This document shows positions 1-7,265 of a DNA stretch of 35,000 nucleotides, piece after piece. Position 1 is the first letter of the stretch, and every line of letters begins with the position of its first letter. Source of the DNA: Acinetobacter indicus CIP 110367. GTDB lineage: Bacteria; Pseudomonadota; Gammaproteobacteria; Pseudomonadales; Moraxellaceae. The notes beneath the pieces are model-generated. The model was not told the origin of the DNA and did not search any database. It saw nothing but the letters and a program-made list of their open reading frames with translations. A program made the translations under genes and the position numbers. Where the stretch lies: positions 763,907 to 798,906 of the forward strand of contig NZ_KI530754.1 in NCBI RefSeq assembly GCF_000488255.1, written 5' to 3'.

Positions 1-81
1 GCTGATGTTGCTGATGTTGCTGATGTTGCTGATGTTGCTGATGTTGCTGATGTTGCTGATGTTGCTGATGTTGCTGATGTT
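1..81. repeat. 9-bp tandem repeat, nine perfect copies, coding for HQQ
   Basis: The unit gctgatgtt is repeated nine times without a mismatch and may continue past the left edge. On the minus strand it reads as His-Gln-Gln in the copB frame. Because the unit is a multiple of three, slippage would change the number of HQQ repeats without breaking the frame. Confidence 0.97.
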
Positions 82-259
82 CAGCCTGCATCATCTGCTC
101 GTGTTGTGCATGCATATCGACAGATTTTACTGACGTCTGCGGTACAACTTCATGTTCTGCAGCGTGAGAAGATGGGTGCTGTGTCTGCGCCGATAACATC
201 GGTGTCGCAAACAGCATGGCACTCAGCAGATTGAAACGGGCAAAATTAGTGATGTGCAT
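1..259 (-). CDS. copB: CopB copper-resistance outer-membrane protein, N-terminal part (cut by window edge)
   Basis: The first 86 codons are present and the rest lies off the left edge. The product begins with a signal peptide (about residues 1-24, hydrophobic LLSAMLFA core, likely cut after LSA). A His/Gln/Met-rich segment follows, in which HQQ is repeated and encoded by perfect 9-bp DNA repeats. CopB proteins are outer-membrane beta-barrels with a metal-binding His/Met-rich N-terminus that work with CopA in copper tolerance. The ATG lies inside the last codons of copA (14-base overlap), and a GGGAG ribosome-binding site is at 265-270, so translation is probably coupled to copA. The name rests on position after copA and on the N-terminal composition, because the barrel is not in view. 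Confidence 0.8.
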   Translation of the reverse strand, partial: MHITNFARFNLLSAMLFATPMLSAQTQHPSSHAAEHEVVPQTSVKSVDMHAQHEQMMQAEHQQHQQHQQHQQHQQHQQHQQHQQHQ

Positions 260-2060
260 GTGTATCTCCCGAAGACTGAACAGCAGCTGGCAGCGCAGAT
301 GGAGCTGCGGGTAATGAAGCCGTCTGCTCTGGCATCACCTGTGCCACCACTAACTTATTCATCATGCCCGAACTCATGTGATACAGCAGATGACAATGGA
401 TTGCCCATTCCCCCAGCTCATCGGCGGTCAATAACGCGCTCACGGTTTTTCCAGGCGGTACAATCAGGGTATGTTTATTTGGCAGGTCGGCAGCGGCCTG
501 GCCATTTTCCAGCTGCATAAACATGCCATGCAAATGCATCGGATGCGCCATCATGCTGTCATTGATAAATTTCAGCCGAATCCGTTCGCCATAGGCCACC
601 TGCAACGGTTCAGCCTCGCTAAATTTCTTGCCATTGATGGTCCAGATATAACGTTCCATCGTGCCGCCCAAACGAATCACCAGCTCTTGCACCGGCGCGC
701 GCGTATCCGGCTGCGGCTTTAAGGCTTTTAAGTCCGCATAGCGAAGTGCTTTATGTCCGGCGGGTGTTGAGGCATTGGCCCAACCTTGAGGGACCGAACT
801 GGCCGAAGATTTTGACTGCGCCTGCGTTGCATGCGATGAATGCACTGCAGGATGATCTTCGGCTACCGTTAAAGATTCAGTCTCTTTAATGGCAGCATGC
901 GTCATCGCTGGATGCTGCAGGGTCGAAGATGTGGATGACGCACTATGTACCGCATGTGGCTCAGTACTTTCTGCACCATGAGCAGCATGTCCCATATCTT
1001 CCATGGTCAATACCGCACGTGGTCGTGCGGTTGGCATGTGCAGTGGCGGTGGTTGCATGCCCTGTTGCAATAAACTACCAATGGCAAAGCCTGAACGGTC
1101 AATTGATTCTGCTTCAATCTGGTAATGGCCGGCTTTTGGTTCCACCAGTACATCATAGGTTTCTGCTGTCCCGATTCGGAACTCATCTACAGGCACCGGC
1201 TGGACCGGCTGGCCATCAGCGCTGATGACGGTCATTTTGAGCTGCGGAATGCGTACATCAAAAAACGACATGGCCGAGGCATTAATATAACGTAAACGCA
1301 CTTTTTCATTCGGTCGGAACAGCCCAGTCCAGGCCTGTTCCGGTGTTTTGCCATTGATTAAAAACTGATAACCGGTGACATCCGACAAATCGGTTCTAAG
1401 CATACGCATCTGGTTCCACATGGAACGTTGCTGCCAGGTCTGTTTCAGGCCCTGCTGTTTCACCTGCTGCAACACATCGGCCAGGGTTTCACGCTGGTTC
1501 TGATAATACTCGGCCGACTTTTTCAGATTATTTAAAATCGTGTCGCTGGAAGATGCGTGAAAATCGGACAGCATCACCACATAATCCCGCTCGGCCTGCT
1601 CATGCGCAGCCACAGGCTGTTTGCCTTTGGGATAAATGACTAGCGGGCCATATAGCCCATCCTGCTCCTGACCTTTGGAATGGGCGTGATACCAGTAGGT
1701 GCCCTGCTGCCGTAGCTGAAAGCGATAAGTAAAATGTCCCTTCGGCGCAATGCCCTGAAAGCCGTTAAAGCCCGGCACGCCATCCATTACACCCGGCAAT
1801 AACAGACCATGCCAGTGAATGGAAGAATCGCGATTTTGAAGCTGGTTATGCACATGAATCACCGCTTCATCACCTTCCTCAAATTCAAGCAAGGGGGCTG
1901 TGAATTGGCCATTCACACTTATTTTTTTGACAGTTTTTCCGGTCAGCTTGACCGGCTGCTCATCAATATACAGATGATATTCTCGGACTGCGGCCATCGC
2001 CCAGGACGATGCGCACAGACATAAGCCAAGCACGATGGCCTGACGCAATTGAATTGACAT
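246..2060 (-). CDS. copA: CopA, periplasmic multicopper oxidase for copper resistance
   Basis: This 604-residue protein has the cupredoxin copper-ligand motifs of the CopA/PcoA family: HWHG at about 82-85, WYHAHS at 123-128, HPMHLHG at 506-512, and HCHLLYHMSSGM at 555-566, which carries the type-1 site Cys/His/Met. CopA oxidises Cu(I) and sequesters copper in the periplasm. The signal peptide (about 1-24, ending AMA) has no twin-arginine motif, although many CopA proteins are Tat exported. Residues about 357-411 form a His/Ser/Thr-rich linker before the last cupredoxin domain, where relatives often carry Met-rich repeats. An AAGGAT ribosome-binding site precedes the ATG. It is the middle gene of the copper operon, 41 bases after the copL-like gene and overlapping copB by 14 bases. 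Confidence 0.95.
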   Translation of the reverse strand: MSIQLRQAIVLGLCLCASSWAMAAVREYHLYIDEQPVKLTGKTVKKISVNGQFTAPLLEFEEGDEAVIHVHNQLQNRDSSIHWHGLLLPGVMDGVPGFNGFQGIAPKGHFTYRFQLRQQGTYWYHAHSKGQEQDGLYGPLVIYPKGKQPVAAHEQAERDYVVMLSDFHASSSDTILNNLKKSAEYYQNQRETLADVLQQVKQQGLKQTWQQRSMWNQMRMLRTDLSDVTGYQFLINGKTPEQAWTGLFRPNEKVRLRYINASAMSFFDVRIPQLKMTVISADGQPVQPVPVDEFRIGTAETYDVLVEPKAGHYQIEAESIDRSGFAIGSLLQQGMQPPPLHMPTARPRAVLTMEDMGHAAHGAESTEPHAVHSASSTSSTLQHPAMTHAAIKETESLTVAEDHPAVHSSHATQAQSKSSASSVPQGWANASTPAGHKALRYADLKALKPQPDTRAPVQELVIRLGGTMERYIWTINGKKFSEAEPLQVAYGERIRLKFINDSMMAHPMHLHGMFMQLENGQAAADLPNKHTLIVPPGKTVSALLTADELGEWAIHCHLLYHMSSGMMNKLVVAQVMPEQTASLPAAPSALPAAVQSSGDTHAHH

Positions 2061-2101
2061 GATTTATCCTTAAAACAATAAAAAAAGAAAAGTTTTTAAA
2101 G

Positions 2102-2527
2102 TCAGGATAAGGTTTTCGGTGGACGCAGGATTTCCTGCCAGTAGCCGGGTAAATGCTGGGCATGATAGAGATGAAAGTGCGGCTCAGGCTCAAAGGTCGG
2201 GCTTGCCTGTTCCAGCGCAGGGAAAGTAATCTTGAGATAGCTCAAACCCGGCTGGCAATGTAGGGGTGGACAATCCTGACAGTTTAAATGCTGCTCTGGA
2301 TGATGTACCTGCTCGCAGTCGGGTAACTGTGCAGATGGACTGACGCCATGATGGCTTGGGTGATGCTGTTCTACAGGAGAATCTGCCTTTTCAGCATGAC
2401 AAGGAGCAGGTGATGAAAGGGATGATTTCACACTGGTGATCATGGCAGAGTTGGACAGTTGCATGTCCGCATGCGCTGGTTGTACAACAGCCAGCACAAG
2501 ACTGCTCCATCCCATGACAAATGCCAT
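2102..2527 (-). CDS. Secreted His/Cys-rich protein in the copL position (DUF2946/CopL-like)
   Basis: The product is 141 residues with a short signal peptide (1-20, ending AHA). The mature part is rich in His and Cys: HH-containing stretches at about 55-60 and 75-80, and cysteines at 43, 71, 83, 86 and 91 including a CQDCPPLHC motif. The C-terminus is Pro-rich (RPPK). This matches the general build of DUF2946/CopL-type proteins found just upstream of copA, for example in the copLAB operons of Xanthomonas. It probably binds or senses periplasmic copper. An in-frame TAG lies five codons before this ATG. No strong ribosome-binding site is seen, so the start at codon 5 (ATG) remains possible. The family assignment is tentative; the gene itself is well supported by its position and export signal. 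Confidence 0.7.
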   Translation of the reverse strand: MAFVMGWSSLVLAVVQPAHADMQLSNSAMITSVKSSLSSPAPCHAEKADSPVEQHHPSHHGVSPSAQLPDCEQVHHPEQHLNCQDCPPLHCQPGLSYLKITFPALEQASPTFEPEPHFHLYHAQHLPGYWQEILRPPKTLS

Positions 2528-2643
2528 CAGATAGCTGAACTACACCGGTTGTCTGCGCTGTGTATGCAACAGGATTTCCTCACCCCATAAGACCAAACCC
2601 CAGCGTTGAAGCTGCTTAAAACAGCTAAACGCCTGTGCAAACC

Positions 2644-2672
2644 AGCATAGAGAAATTCACAGTTATACACAA
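2644..2672 (-). promoter_or_regulatory. Possible promoter of the copper operon
   Basis: On the minus strand TTGTGT and TATGCT are separated by 17 bases, about 120 bases before the copL-like gene. Both hexamers are only partial matches to sigma-70 consensus, as expected of an activated promoter. No CopR box was identified with confidence. Confidence 0.3.
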
Positions 2673-2727
2673 TACTTTAAATTTTAAATTGCTGCTGCCG
2701 GGAAGATTGTTTTGCATATCAATAAAA

Positions 2728-2745
2728 CAATAAAGTTATTTATTG
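2728..2745. promoter_or_regulatory. 7-bp inverted repeat, possible operator
   Basis: CAATAAA and TTTATTG form a perfect inverted repeat around GTTA in AT-rich DNA about 55 bases upstream of the possible copper-operon promoter. It could be a regulator site, or part of an unwinding region next to the DnaA-box cluster. Confidence 0.3.
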
Positions 2746-2810
2746 TGCAGTATAACTCTTAAGCAGAGCTGAATAAAAAAGCAGGAATTTTAGGGCTTTT
2801 GCTCAAATAA

Positions 2811-2832
2811 AAAGGACTCATTTGAGTCCTTT
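2811..2832 (-). terminator. Rho-independent terminator after rpe
   Basis: A perfect 10-bp stem (AAAGGACTCA with TGAGTCCTTT) is flanked by A and T runs, so it can work in both directions. It lies 144 bases beyond the rpe stop codon and separates rpe from the copper operon. Confidence 0.85.
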
Positions 2833-2976
2833 TTATACATTTTATGTCTAATTGGTAAACGATTGATGTACAACTGTTTATAAATTAATCCGGTTATCCA
2901 TACTGTTATCAACATAGATATCCATAGAGTTAATCACAAAGTTATCCACAGGATGCGGATAACTTATCCAGTTTTA

Positions 2977-3663
2977 TTAGGTATTCACGGCACCGACTTT
3001 GGCCAGCTCGGCACGCATCTCATCAATCACAGCTTTATAATCCGGTTTGCCAAAAATCGCTGAACCGGCCACAAACATATCGGCACCGGCTTCGGCAATT
3101 TCACGGATATTGGCCGGGCCAACGCCACCATCAACCTCAAGGCGAATATCACGGCCTGAGGAATCAATGATCTGACGCGCCTGACGTAATTTTTCCAGGG
3201 TCATAGGAATAAATTTCTGGCCACCAAAGCCCGGGTTCACACTCATCAATAAAATCTGGTCGACTTTATCCAGCACATAATCCAGATAATGCAGCGGCGT
3301 TGCCGGGTTAAAAACCAGACCCGCCTTGGCACCGCCCGATTTGATCAGTTGCAGCGAACGGTCAATATGGTCCGAAGCTTCCGGGTGGAAGGTAATAATA
3401 TCGGCACCGGCTTCCAAGAAGTCGCCAATCATGCGATCCACCGGAGAGACCATTAAATGCACATCAATTGGCGCCTGAATCCCATAATTTTTCAGGGCCT
3501 TACATACGCCTGCACCAAAGGTGAGGTTGGGTACATAGTGATTGTCCATGACATCAAAGTGGACAACATCAGCACCGGCTTCAAGCACTTTTTCTACCTC
3601 TTCCCCTAAACGGGCAAAGTCTGCAGAAAGAATAGAAGGCGCAATTAAATATGGCTTGGACAT
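2977..3663 (-). CDS. rpe: Ribulose-phosphate 3-epimerase
   Basis: This cytoplasmic enzyme interconverts ribulose 5-phosphate and xylulose 5-phosphate in the pentose phosphate pathway. The 228-residue length is normal for the TIM-barrel family. Family motifs appear in order: SILSADF near 10-16, the metal/catalytic [12 protein letters not shown] near 35-46, DVHLMV near 67-72, the phosphate-binding [10 protein letters not shown] near 143-152, and EVDGGV near 176-181. It appears to be transcribed alone, with a divergent DUF2218 gene upstream and its terminator at 2811-2832. Confidence 0.96.
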   Translation of the reverse strand: MSKPYLIAPSILSADFARLGEEVEKVLEAGADVVHFDVMDNHYVPNLTFGAGVCKALKNYGIQAPIDVHLMVSPVDRMIGDFLEAGADIITFHPEASDHIDRSLQLIKSGGAKAGLVFNPATPLHYLDYVLDKVDQILLMSVNPGFGGQKFIPMTLEKLRQARQIIDSSGRDIRLEVDGGVGPANIREIAEAGADMFVAGSAIFGKPDYKAVIDEMRAELAKVGAVNT

Positions 3664-3841
3664 GGGAGACCCTGGCTAAGTATTTGAGTGACTGCGCCAT
3701 TATAACAAATTGTCCCCGGCTCTGGGGCGGCAGATGGCCACCTGCGGCAAGATTGCAAATCTGCAACGCTGTGTTGCAACACGCGGCTTTGTCTGGGCGC
3801 TCTTTTCTCTTAGGCTTAAGGCTTACTGAACAGGATTTTTC

Positions 3842-4126
3842 ATGAAACGTTATAGTCATATTGCCACCACACAAGCGGCCCGTCTGGCCAAACGCCTGGG
3901 TAACCACTGGAAACACAAATTTGAAGTACAGGAAACAGCACAGGAACTGCGTATTTTGATGCCGAGCGCGACCATTGTGTTACAGCCTCAGCCTGATGCG
4001 CTCTATACCGAAATTATTGCTTTAGATGAACACACCGACCTGAACCGGCTGGAACAGGTGGTGCTGGATCATCTGCAACGCATGGGACAGGAACAGTTAA
4101 GTGCTGACTGGCAGCAGGTCGATTAA
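3842..4126 (+). CDS. DUF2218 family small protein
   Basis: A 94-residue soluble protein with the pattern of DUF2218: an N-terminal helix ending in a KRLGNHWKHKFEV-type segment, followed by alternating hydrophobic strands. There is no signal peptide. A ribosome-binding site (AGGAT) sits 6-7 bases before the ATG. The biochemical role is unknown; members are often found near iron- or metal-related genes in other bacteria, but nothing in this context shows that. It is one of the few plus-strand genes here and shares a 178-base divergent intergenic region with rpe. Confidence 0.85.
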   Translation: MKRYSHIATTQAARLAKRLGNHWKHKFEVQETAQELRILMPSATIVLQPQPDALYTEIIALDEHTDLNRLEQVVLDHLQRMGQEQLSADWQQVD

Positions 4127-4142
4127 ACCTGCTTAGATCTGC

Positions 4143-5180
4143 TCATTTTGCTTCAGCAGATTGCTTGGCTTCAAAGGCCTTCACCGCCTCAATACGCTCC
4201 TGTGTGGCCGGATGGCTTTGCAGGAAATCCCAGACTGATGTGCCCTGCTCGCTTTCGCCGCTTTCATCCGCCAGCCGTTGTAACAGGTTGGCATAATGGA
4301 TGGTTGGCACCTGCTTGTGCTGCATGGTGGTTAAGGCATAATGATCGGCCTCGGCTTCAAAATTACGCGAATAACTGGCACCCACCAAAGCCAGAGGTAG
4401 ACTGGTCATTAAATCGGAGCCATCACCAGTAATCGCAATCAGGATGACCCCAAAGCCTAAACTGGCCAGCGCCTGTTGCAGACTGTGCCGCTCGACCAGA
4501 TGACCCTGCTCATGTGCCAGCACCCCCAGAATTTCCCGGTCATCCTGTGCCAGTTCAACCAGTTCATCGGTCAGAATAATAGTATTGTTGGGAATCGCCA
4601 CCGCATTGGCACCCAACCGATTCCCTTCTCGAAACAGCAGTTTCGCCGGCCGGTCTTCTGCCACCAGAGCCTGATACTGCTGTAAAATCGCCAGCTGGCG
4701 CGCCGCACTTAAACGACTTGGACCCGTCATCTCCAGCACATAGTGTTCTGCTTCATTACCGACACTGTTCAGTGTAGTTTCCGGTAACTGATTGGCCACC
4801 ACATTTGCTGCCCACGGAATGCCCCACTTCACTGTGGCAAAGGCCAGCGCCACAATAAAAATGGTGCTAAACAGAATCAGGCTGGGGGTACGCTCCAGCT
4901 TCCAGATTGACTGATAGATATTCTTTTGCTTCAGCTGAAACCAGTCCGGTAAAGGCTGCTTGAACTCCAGACGTGCATCATCCTGGAGTTCAATCACCGG
5001 CTGGATACGGCCCAATGCGCCTATCAGCAGCATGTCCTGATAACAATAACGGCGCTGCAAGGCAAAGTTTTCACCATACTGGACCCAGATACTGTCTGCA
5101 TCGGCTGCCAATACCTGAGCAGTATAAGGCTTGGCACTCTGACCATCATAAAACACGGCTTCAACCGTCATCTGTTGCAT
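4143..5180 (-). CDS. Membrane-anchored M48 family zinc metalloprotease
   Basis: The 345-residue protein starts with a roughly 95-residue soluble domain, then one membrane span (about 99-118), then an M48 peptidase domain. The zinc motif HEQGH is at about 223-227. The third ligand lies in EAEADHYA (about 275-282), typical of HtpX/Ste24-like and BepA-like M48 enzymes. It probably degrades damaged membrane or envelope proteins on the periplasmic face, but topology is not certain. An AAGGA ribosome-binding site fits the ATG. The gene follows the DUF898 gene by 11 bases, so the two form an operon and may act on the same process. Confidence 0.9.
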   Translation of the reverse strand: MQQMTVEAVFYDGQSAKPYTAQVLAADADSIWVQYGENFALQRRYCYQDMLLIGALGRIQPVIELQDDARLEFKQPLPDWFQLKQKNIYQSIWKLERTPSLILFSTIFIVALAFATVKWGIPWAANVVANQLPETTLNSVGNEAEHYVLEMTGPSRLSAARQLAILQQYQALVAEDRPAKLLFREGNRLGANAVAIPNNTIILTDELVELAQDDREILGVLAHEQGHLVERHSLQQALASLGFGVILIAITGDGSDLMTSLPLALVGASYSRNFEAEADHYALTTMQHKQVPTIHYANLLQRLADESGESEQGTSVWDFLQSHPATQERIEAVKAFEAKQSAEAK

Positions 5181-5191
5181 CAGTGCTTTCC

Positions 5192-6295
5192 TTATAAAGA
5201 CACATCAATATCAAAGATATCGCTGATTTCTTCCGCAATCGCGCTTGGATCACCCTGTAACTGGTTCATCAGCAGGTCCGGATCATTATTTAAATGCAGG
5301 CTTAAAGACTCCACCTGATAGCGATATAAACGGATTGCCGCCCACGGCGTCATAAGGCCAAGGGTTAAAATTTTCACAATCCAGTTGCTGAGCACAATCC
5401 AGGCATAGCGCCACTGGTTGCAACTGGTCTGAAACTGGCTACGACTGATGGTGGTATTGTTCCAGCTGGTCATAAAAATCCGCGCCAGCATTAATGGCCA
5501 GATGAATAAAGCCGCCAGCAAATAGATGCCCATAAAAATCCAGACATACTGCACCGCACTCAGACTCGAAAAATCGGCCAGCAAGGCCAGTACTAGTGCT
5601 GCCGCTCCCAACATGCCGATAAACAGAAACAGCGGCACATACATGGCGCGCATATAGGCCGGCCAGTCGGCCTGCAATTTAAACTGCAATTGCCCTGCAA
5701 AGAGATGATCGAGGCAATAACGCTTATACAGCCAGATCAGCACCGGGAAAAATACGCCCAGGGTCAAGATATACACCAGAATCCCTTTTAAAAATTCGAT
5801 ATAGGCTTTCTTGCTAGTGCCGGAAAAGAAAAAGCGGCTGTTACCAAATTTACTGTTACGTGCATTAAAGCGGAGGGTGGCCCGAATCAGCCAGGGTACC
5901 GCCAGATACAGGATTAGTACCCCAATCAGGGTGGCGCGTACCGAGTAGTTGGATAACAGCGAAATGGCCAGATACAGGCCAATTGCAATCAGCCGGCCAA
6001 TTAAGATCTTGCTCGGCACACCGGTAAAGTCAAAACGGCGCTGGATAAATTCGGTATTGCCATAAAAATAGCGCAAGCGGCGTACTTTGGCCCACGGCGC
6101 ATACAGTCCCAGCGTGACAATAATCAATAGAATATTGACAATCCAGATGCCGAAATATTCCATGGCAGTGCCATAAAAATGAAAAGGGTGGCGCTGTCCA
6201 AGCAGCTGCGGTTCAGGTGAATCAACGACAAGCGCTGGCGGCAGGTGGGTCTGTTCCTCTGCGGTAAAAGTCGGATGTATATCTTGGTTTTGCAT
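5192..6295 (-). CDS. DUF898 (YjgN-like) multi-pass inner-membrane protein
   Basis: This 367-residue protein has a hydrophilic N-terminal tail of about 35 residues. Two similar halves with several membrane spans follow, each with the DUF898 pattern of a span ending in a TLGLYAPWA- or TLGLMTPWA-type motif followed by basic residues (near 82-90 and 312-320). E. coli YjgN is in this family and its function is not known. It is the promoter-proximal gene of a pair with the M48 protease; this pairing of DUF898 with an M48 peptidase suggests a joint envelope quality-control role. That role is inference. Confidence 0.85.
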   Translation of the reverse strand: MQNQDIHPTFTAEEQTHLPPALVVDSPEPQLLGQRHPFHFYGTAMEYFGIWIVNILLIIVTLGLYAPWAKVRRLRYFYGNTEFIQRRFDFTGVPSKILIGRLIAIGLYLAISLLSNYSVRATLIGVLILYLAVPWLIRATLRFNARNSKFGNSRFFFSGTSKKAYIEFLKGILVYILTLGVFFPVLIWLYKRYCLDHLFAGQLQFKLQADWPAYMRAMYVPLFLFIGMLGAAALVLALLADFSSLSAVQYVWIFMGIYLLAALFIWPLMLARIFMTSWNNTTISRSQFQTSCNQWRYAWIVLSNWIVKILTLGLMTPWAAIRLYRYQVESLSLHLNNDPDLLMNQLQGDPSAIAEEISDIFDIDVSL

Positions 6296-6414
6296 ATCAG
6301 GCCTTATAATTATTTTTTAAAATAAAGACACGGTTAAAAATTAAAAAACAAAAAATCACAGACCGCCTTCACCCTGCAACAGGTCAAAAGCGGTGTTCTG
6401 CGCGATGGATTATA

Positions 6415-7251
6415 TTAGGATTGTAATTGAACTGCATGAAATTGCAGATGATCATCGATAAAACTTTGAATAAAGTAATAACCATGATCATAGCCAGCAT
6501 GTTCACGTAAGCTCAGCGGCTGTCCGGCCTGCGCACAGGCGGCCTGGAACAGCGCCGGATTCAGCTGGCTATAGAACTGATCCTGCAAGCCCTGATCAAT
6601 TAGAATATCGGCAAATTGCTTGCCTTTTTGCTGGACCAGTGCGGTGGCATCATGCGCTTGCCAGCCTTGACGATCATCGCCTAAATAGGCACTAAAAGCT
6701 TTCTCTCCCCACGGGCACTGGCTTGGTGCACAAATTGGTGCAAAGGCAGAAACTGATTTAAATTTTTCCGGATATTTAAAGGCTAGCGTTAACGCACCAT
6801 GGCCGCCCATACTGTGGCCGAAAATACCAATGCTGTCGGTTTGCACCGCAAACTGTTCACACACCAGCGCATACAGCTCTTCTGCAACAAACTGTTCCAT
6901 CTGGTAATGCGCTGCCCAGGGTGCCTGGGTTGCATTAATATAAAAACCTGCACCCTGCCCAATATCCCAGTGATCACCCTGTGCCACCTGCTCACCGCGG
7001 GGTGAAGTGTCCGGGCTAATCAGAATAAAGCCCAACTGTGCCGCCAGACGCTGGGCATGCGCTTTAATTGCAAAAGTTTCTTCGGTACAGGTTAAACCCG
7101 CCAGGTAAAAAAGCGCCGGACAGTCCTGACCGGCCAAGGCTTGTGCCGGCAGAAAAATACCAAAACGGCTTTCCCCGTTTAAGCTGCTGGAATTAAAACG
7201 GTAAATTCGCTGTTCGCCATCAAAGCATCGATTGTTCTGTATTAATTCCAT
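6415..7251 (-). CDS. fghA: S-formylglutathione hydrolase
   Basis: This alpha/beta hydrolase of the esterase D family hydrolyses S-formylglutathione to formate and glutathione, the last step of glutathione-dependent formaldehyde detoxification. The 278 residues are the usual length. The nucleophile is Ser147 in GHSMGG (145-150), the acid is probably an Asp in the DQGLQDQF segment (about 219-226), and His256 lies in YDHGYYF. The LTCTEETF segment near 53-60 is also typical. It lies 14 bases after the C13 protease gene with an AGGAT ribosome-binding site. The usual partner, glutathione-dependent formaldehyde dehydrogenase, is not in the window. Confidence 0.95.
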   Translation of the reverse strand: MELIQNNRCFDGEQRIYRFNSSSLNGESRFGIFLPAQALAGQDCPALFYLAGLTCTEETFAIKAHAQRLAAQLGFILISPDTSPRGEQVAQGDHWDIGQGAGFYINATQAPWAAHYQMEQFVAEELYALVCEQFAVQTDSIGIFGHSMGGHGALTLAFKYPEKFKSVSAFAPICAPSQCPWGEKAFSAYLGDDRQGWQAHDATALVQQKGKQFADILIDQGLQDQFYSQLNPALFQAACAQAGQPLSLREHAGYDHGYYFIQSFIDDHLQFHAVQLQS

Positions 7252-7265
7252 CGTCTTATCCTGTT

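Larger units (their letters stand above)
2663..2972. other. Cluster of DnaA-box-like 9-mers in the rpe/copper intergenic region
   Basis: The 450-base stretch 2528-2976 holds no gene. It has two exact matches to the DnaA-box consensus TTWTNCACA: TTATACACA at 2663-2671 and TTATCCACA at 2942-2950. Near matches are TTATCCATA (2894-2902), TTATCAACA (2906-2914), TTATCCGCA on the other strand (2954-2962) and TTATCCAGT (2964-2972). The DNA between about 2660 and 2760 is AT rich. No replication gene is adjacent, so a DnaA-titrating or DnaA-regulating site is more likely than the main origin. The motifs are seen; the role is inferred. Confidence 0.5.

Noticed and set aside
1..81. CRISPR-like or regulatory repeat array
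   Set aside because: The units are adjacent 9-mers without spacers and are in frame with copB as HQQ codons.
2642..2972. Chromosomal origin of replication
   Set aside because: DnaA-box-like motifs and AT-rich DNA are present, but no dnaA/dnaN/recF/gyrB neighbours, and the boxes are mostly imperfect. Kept only as a DnaA-binding candidate.
3581..3916. 111-codon minus-strand frame across the rpe/DUF2218 gap
   Set aside because: It overlaps two recognised genes and has no family features; composition is not protein-like.
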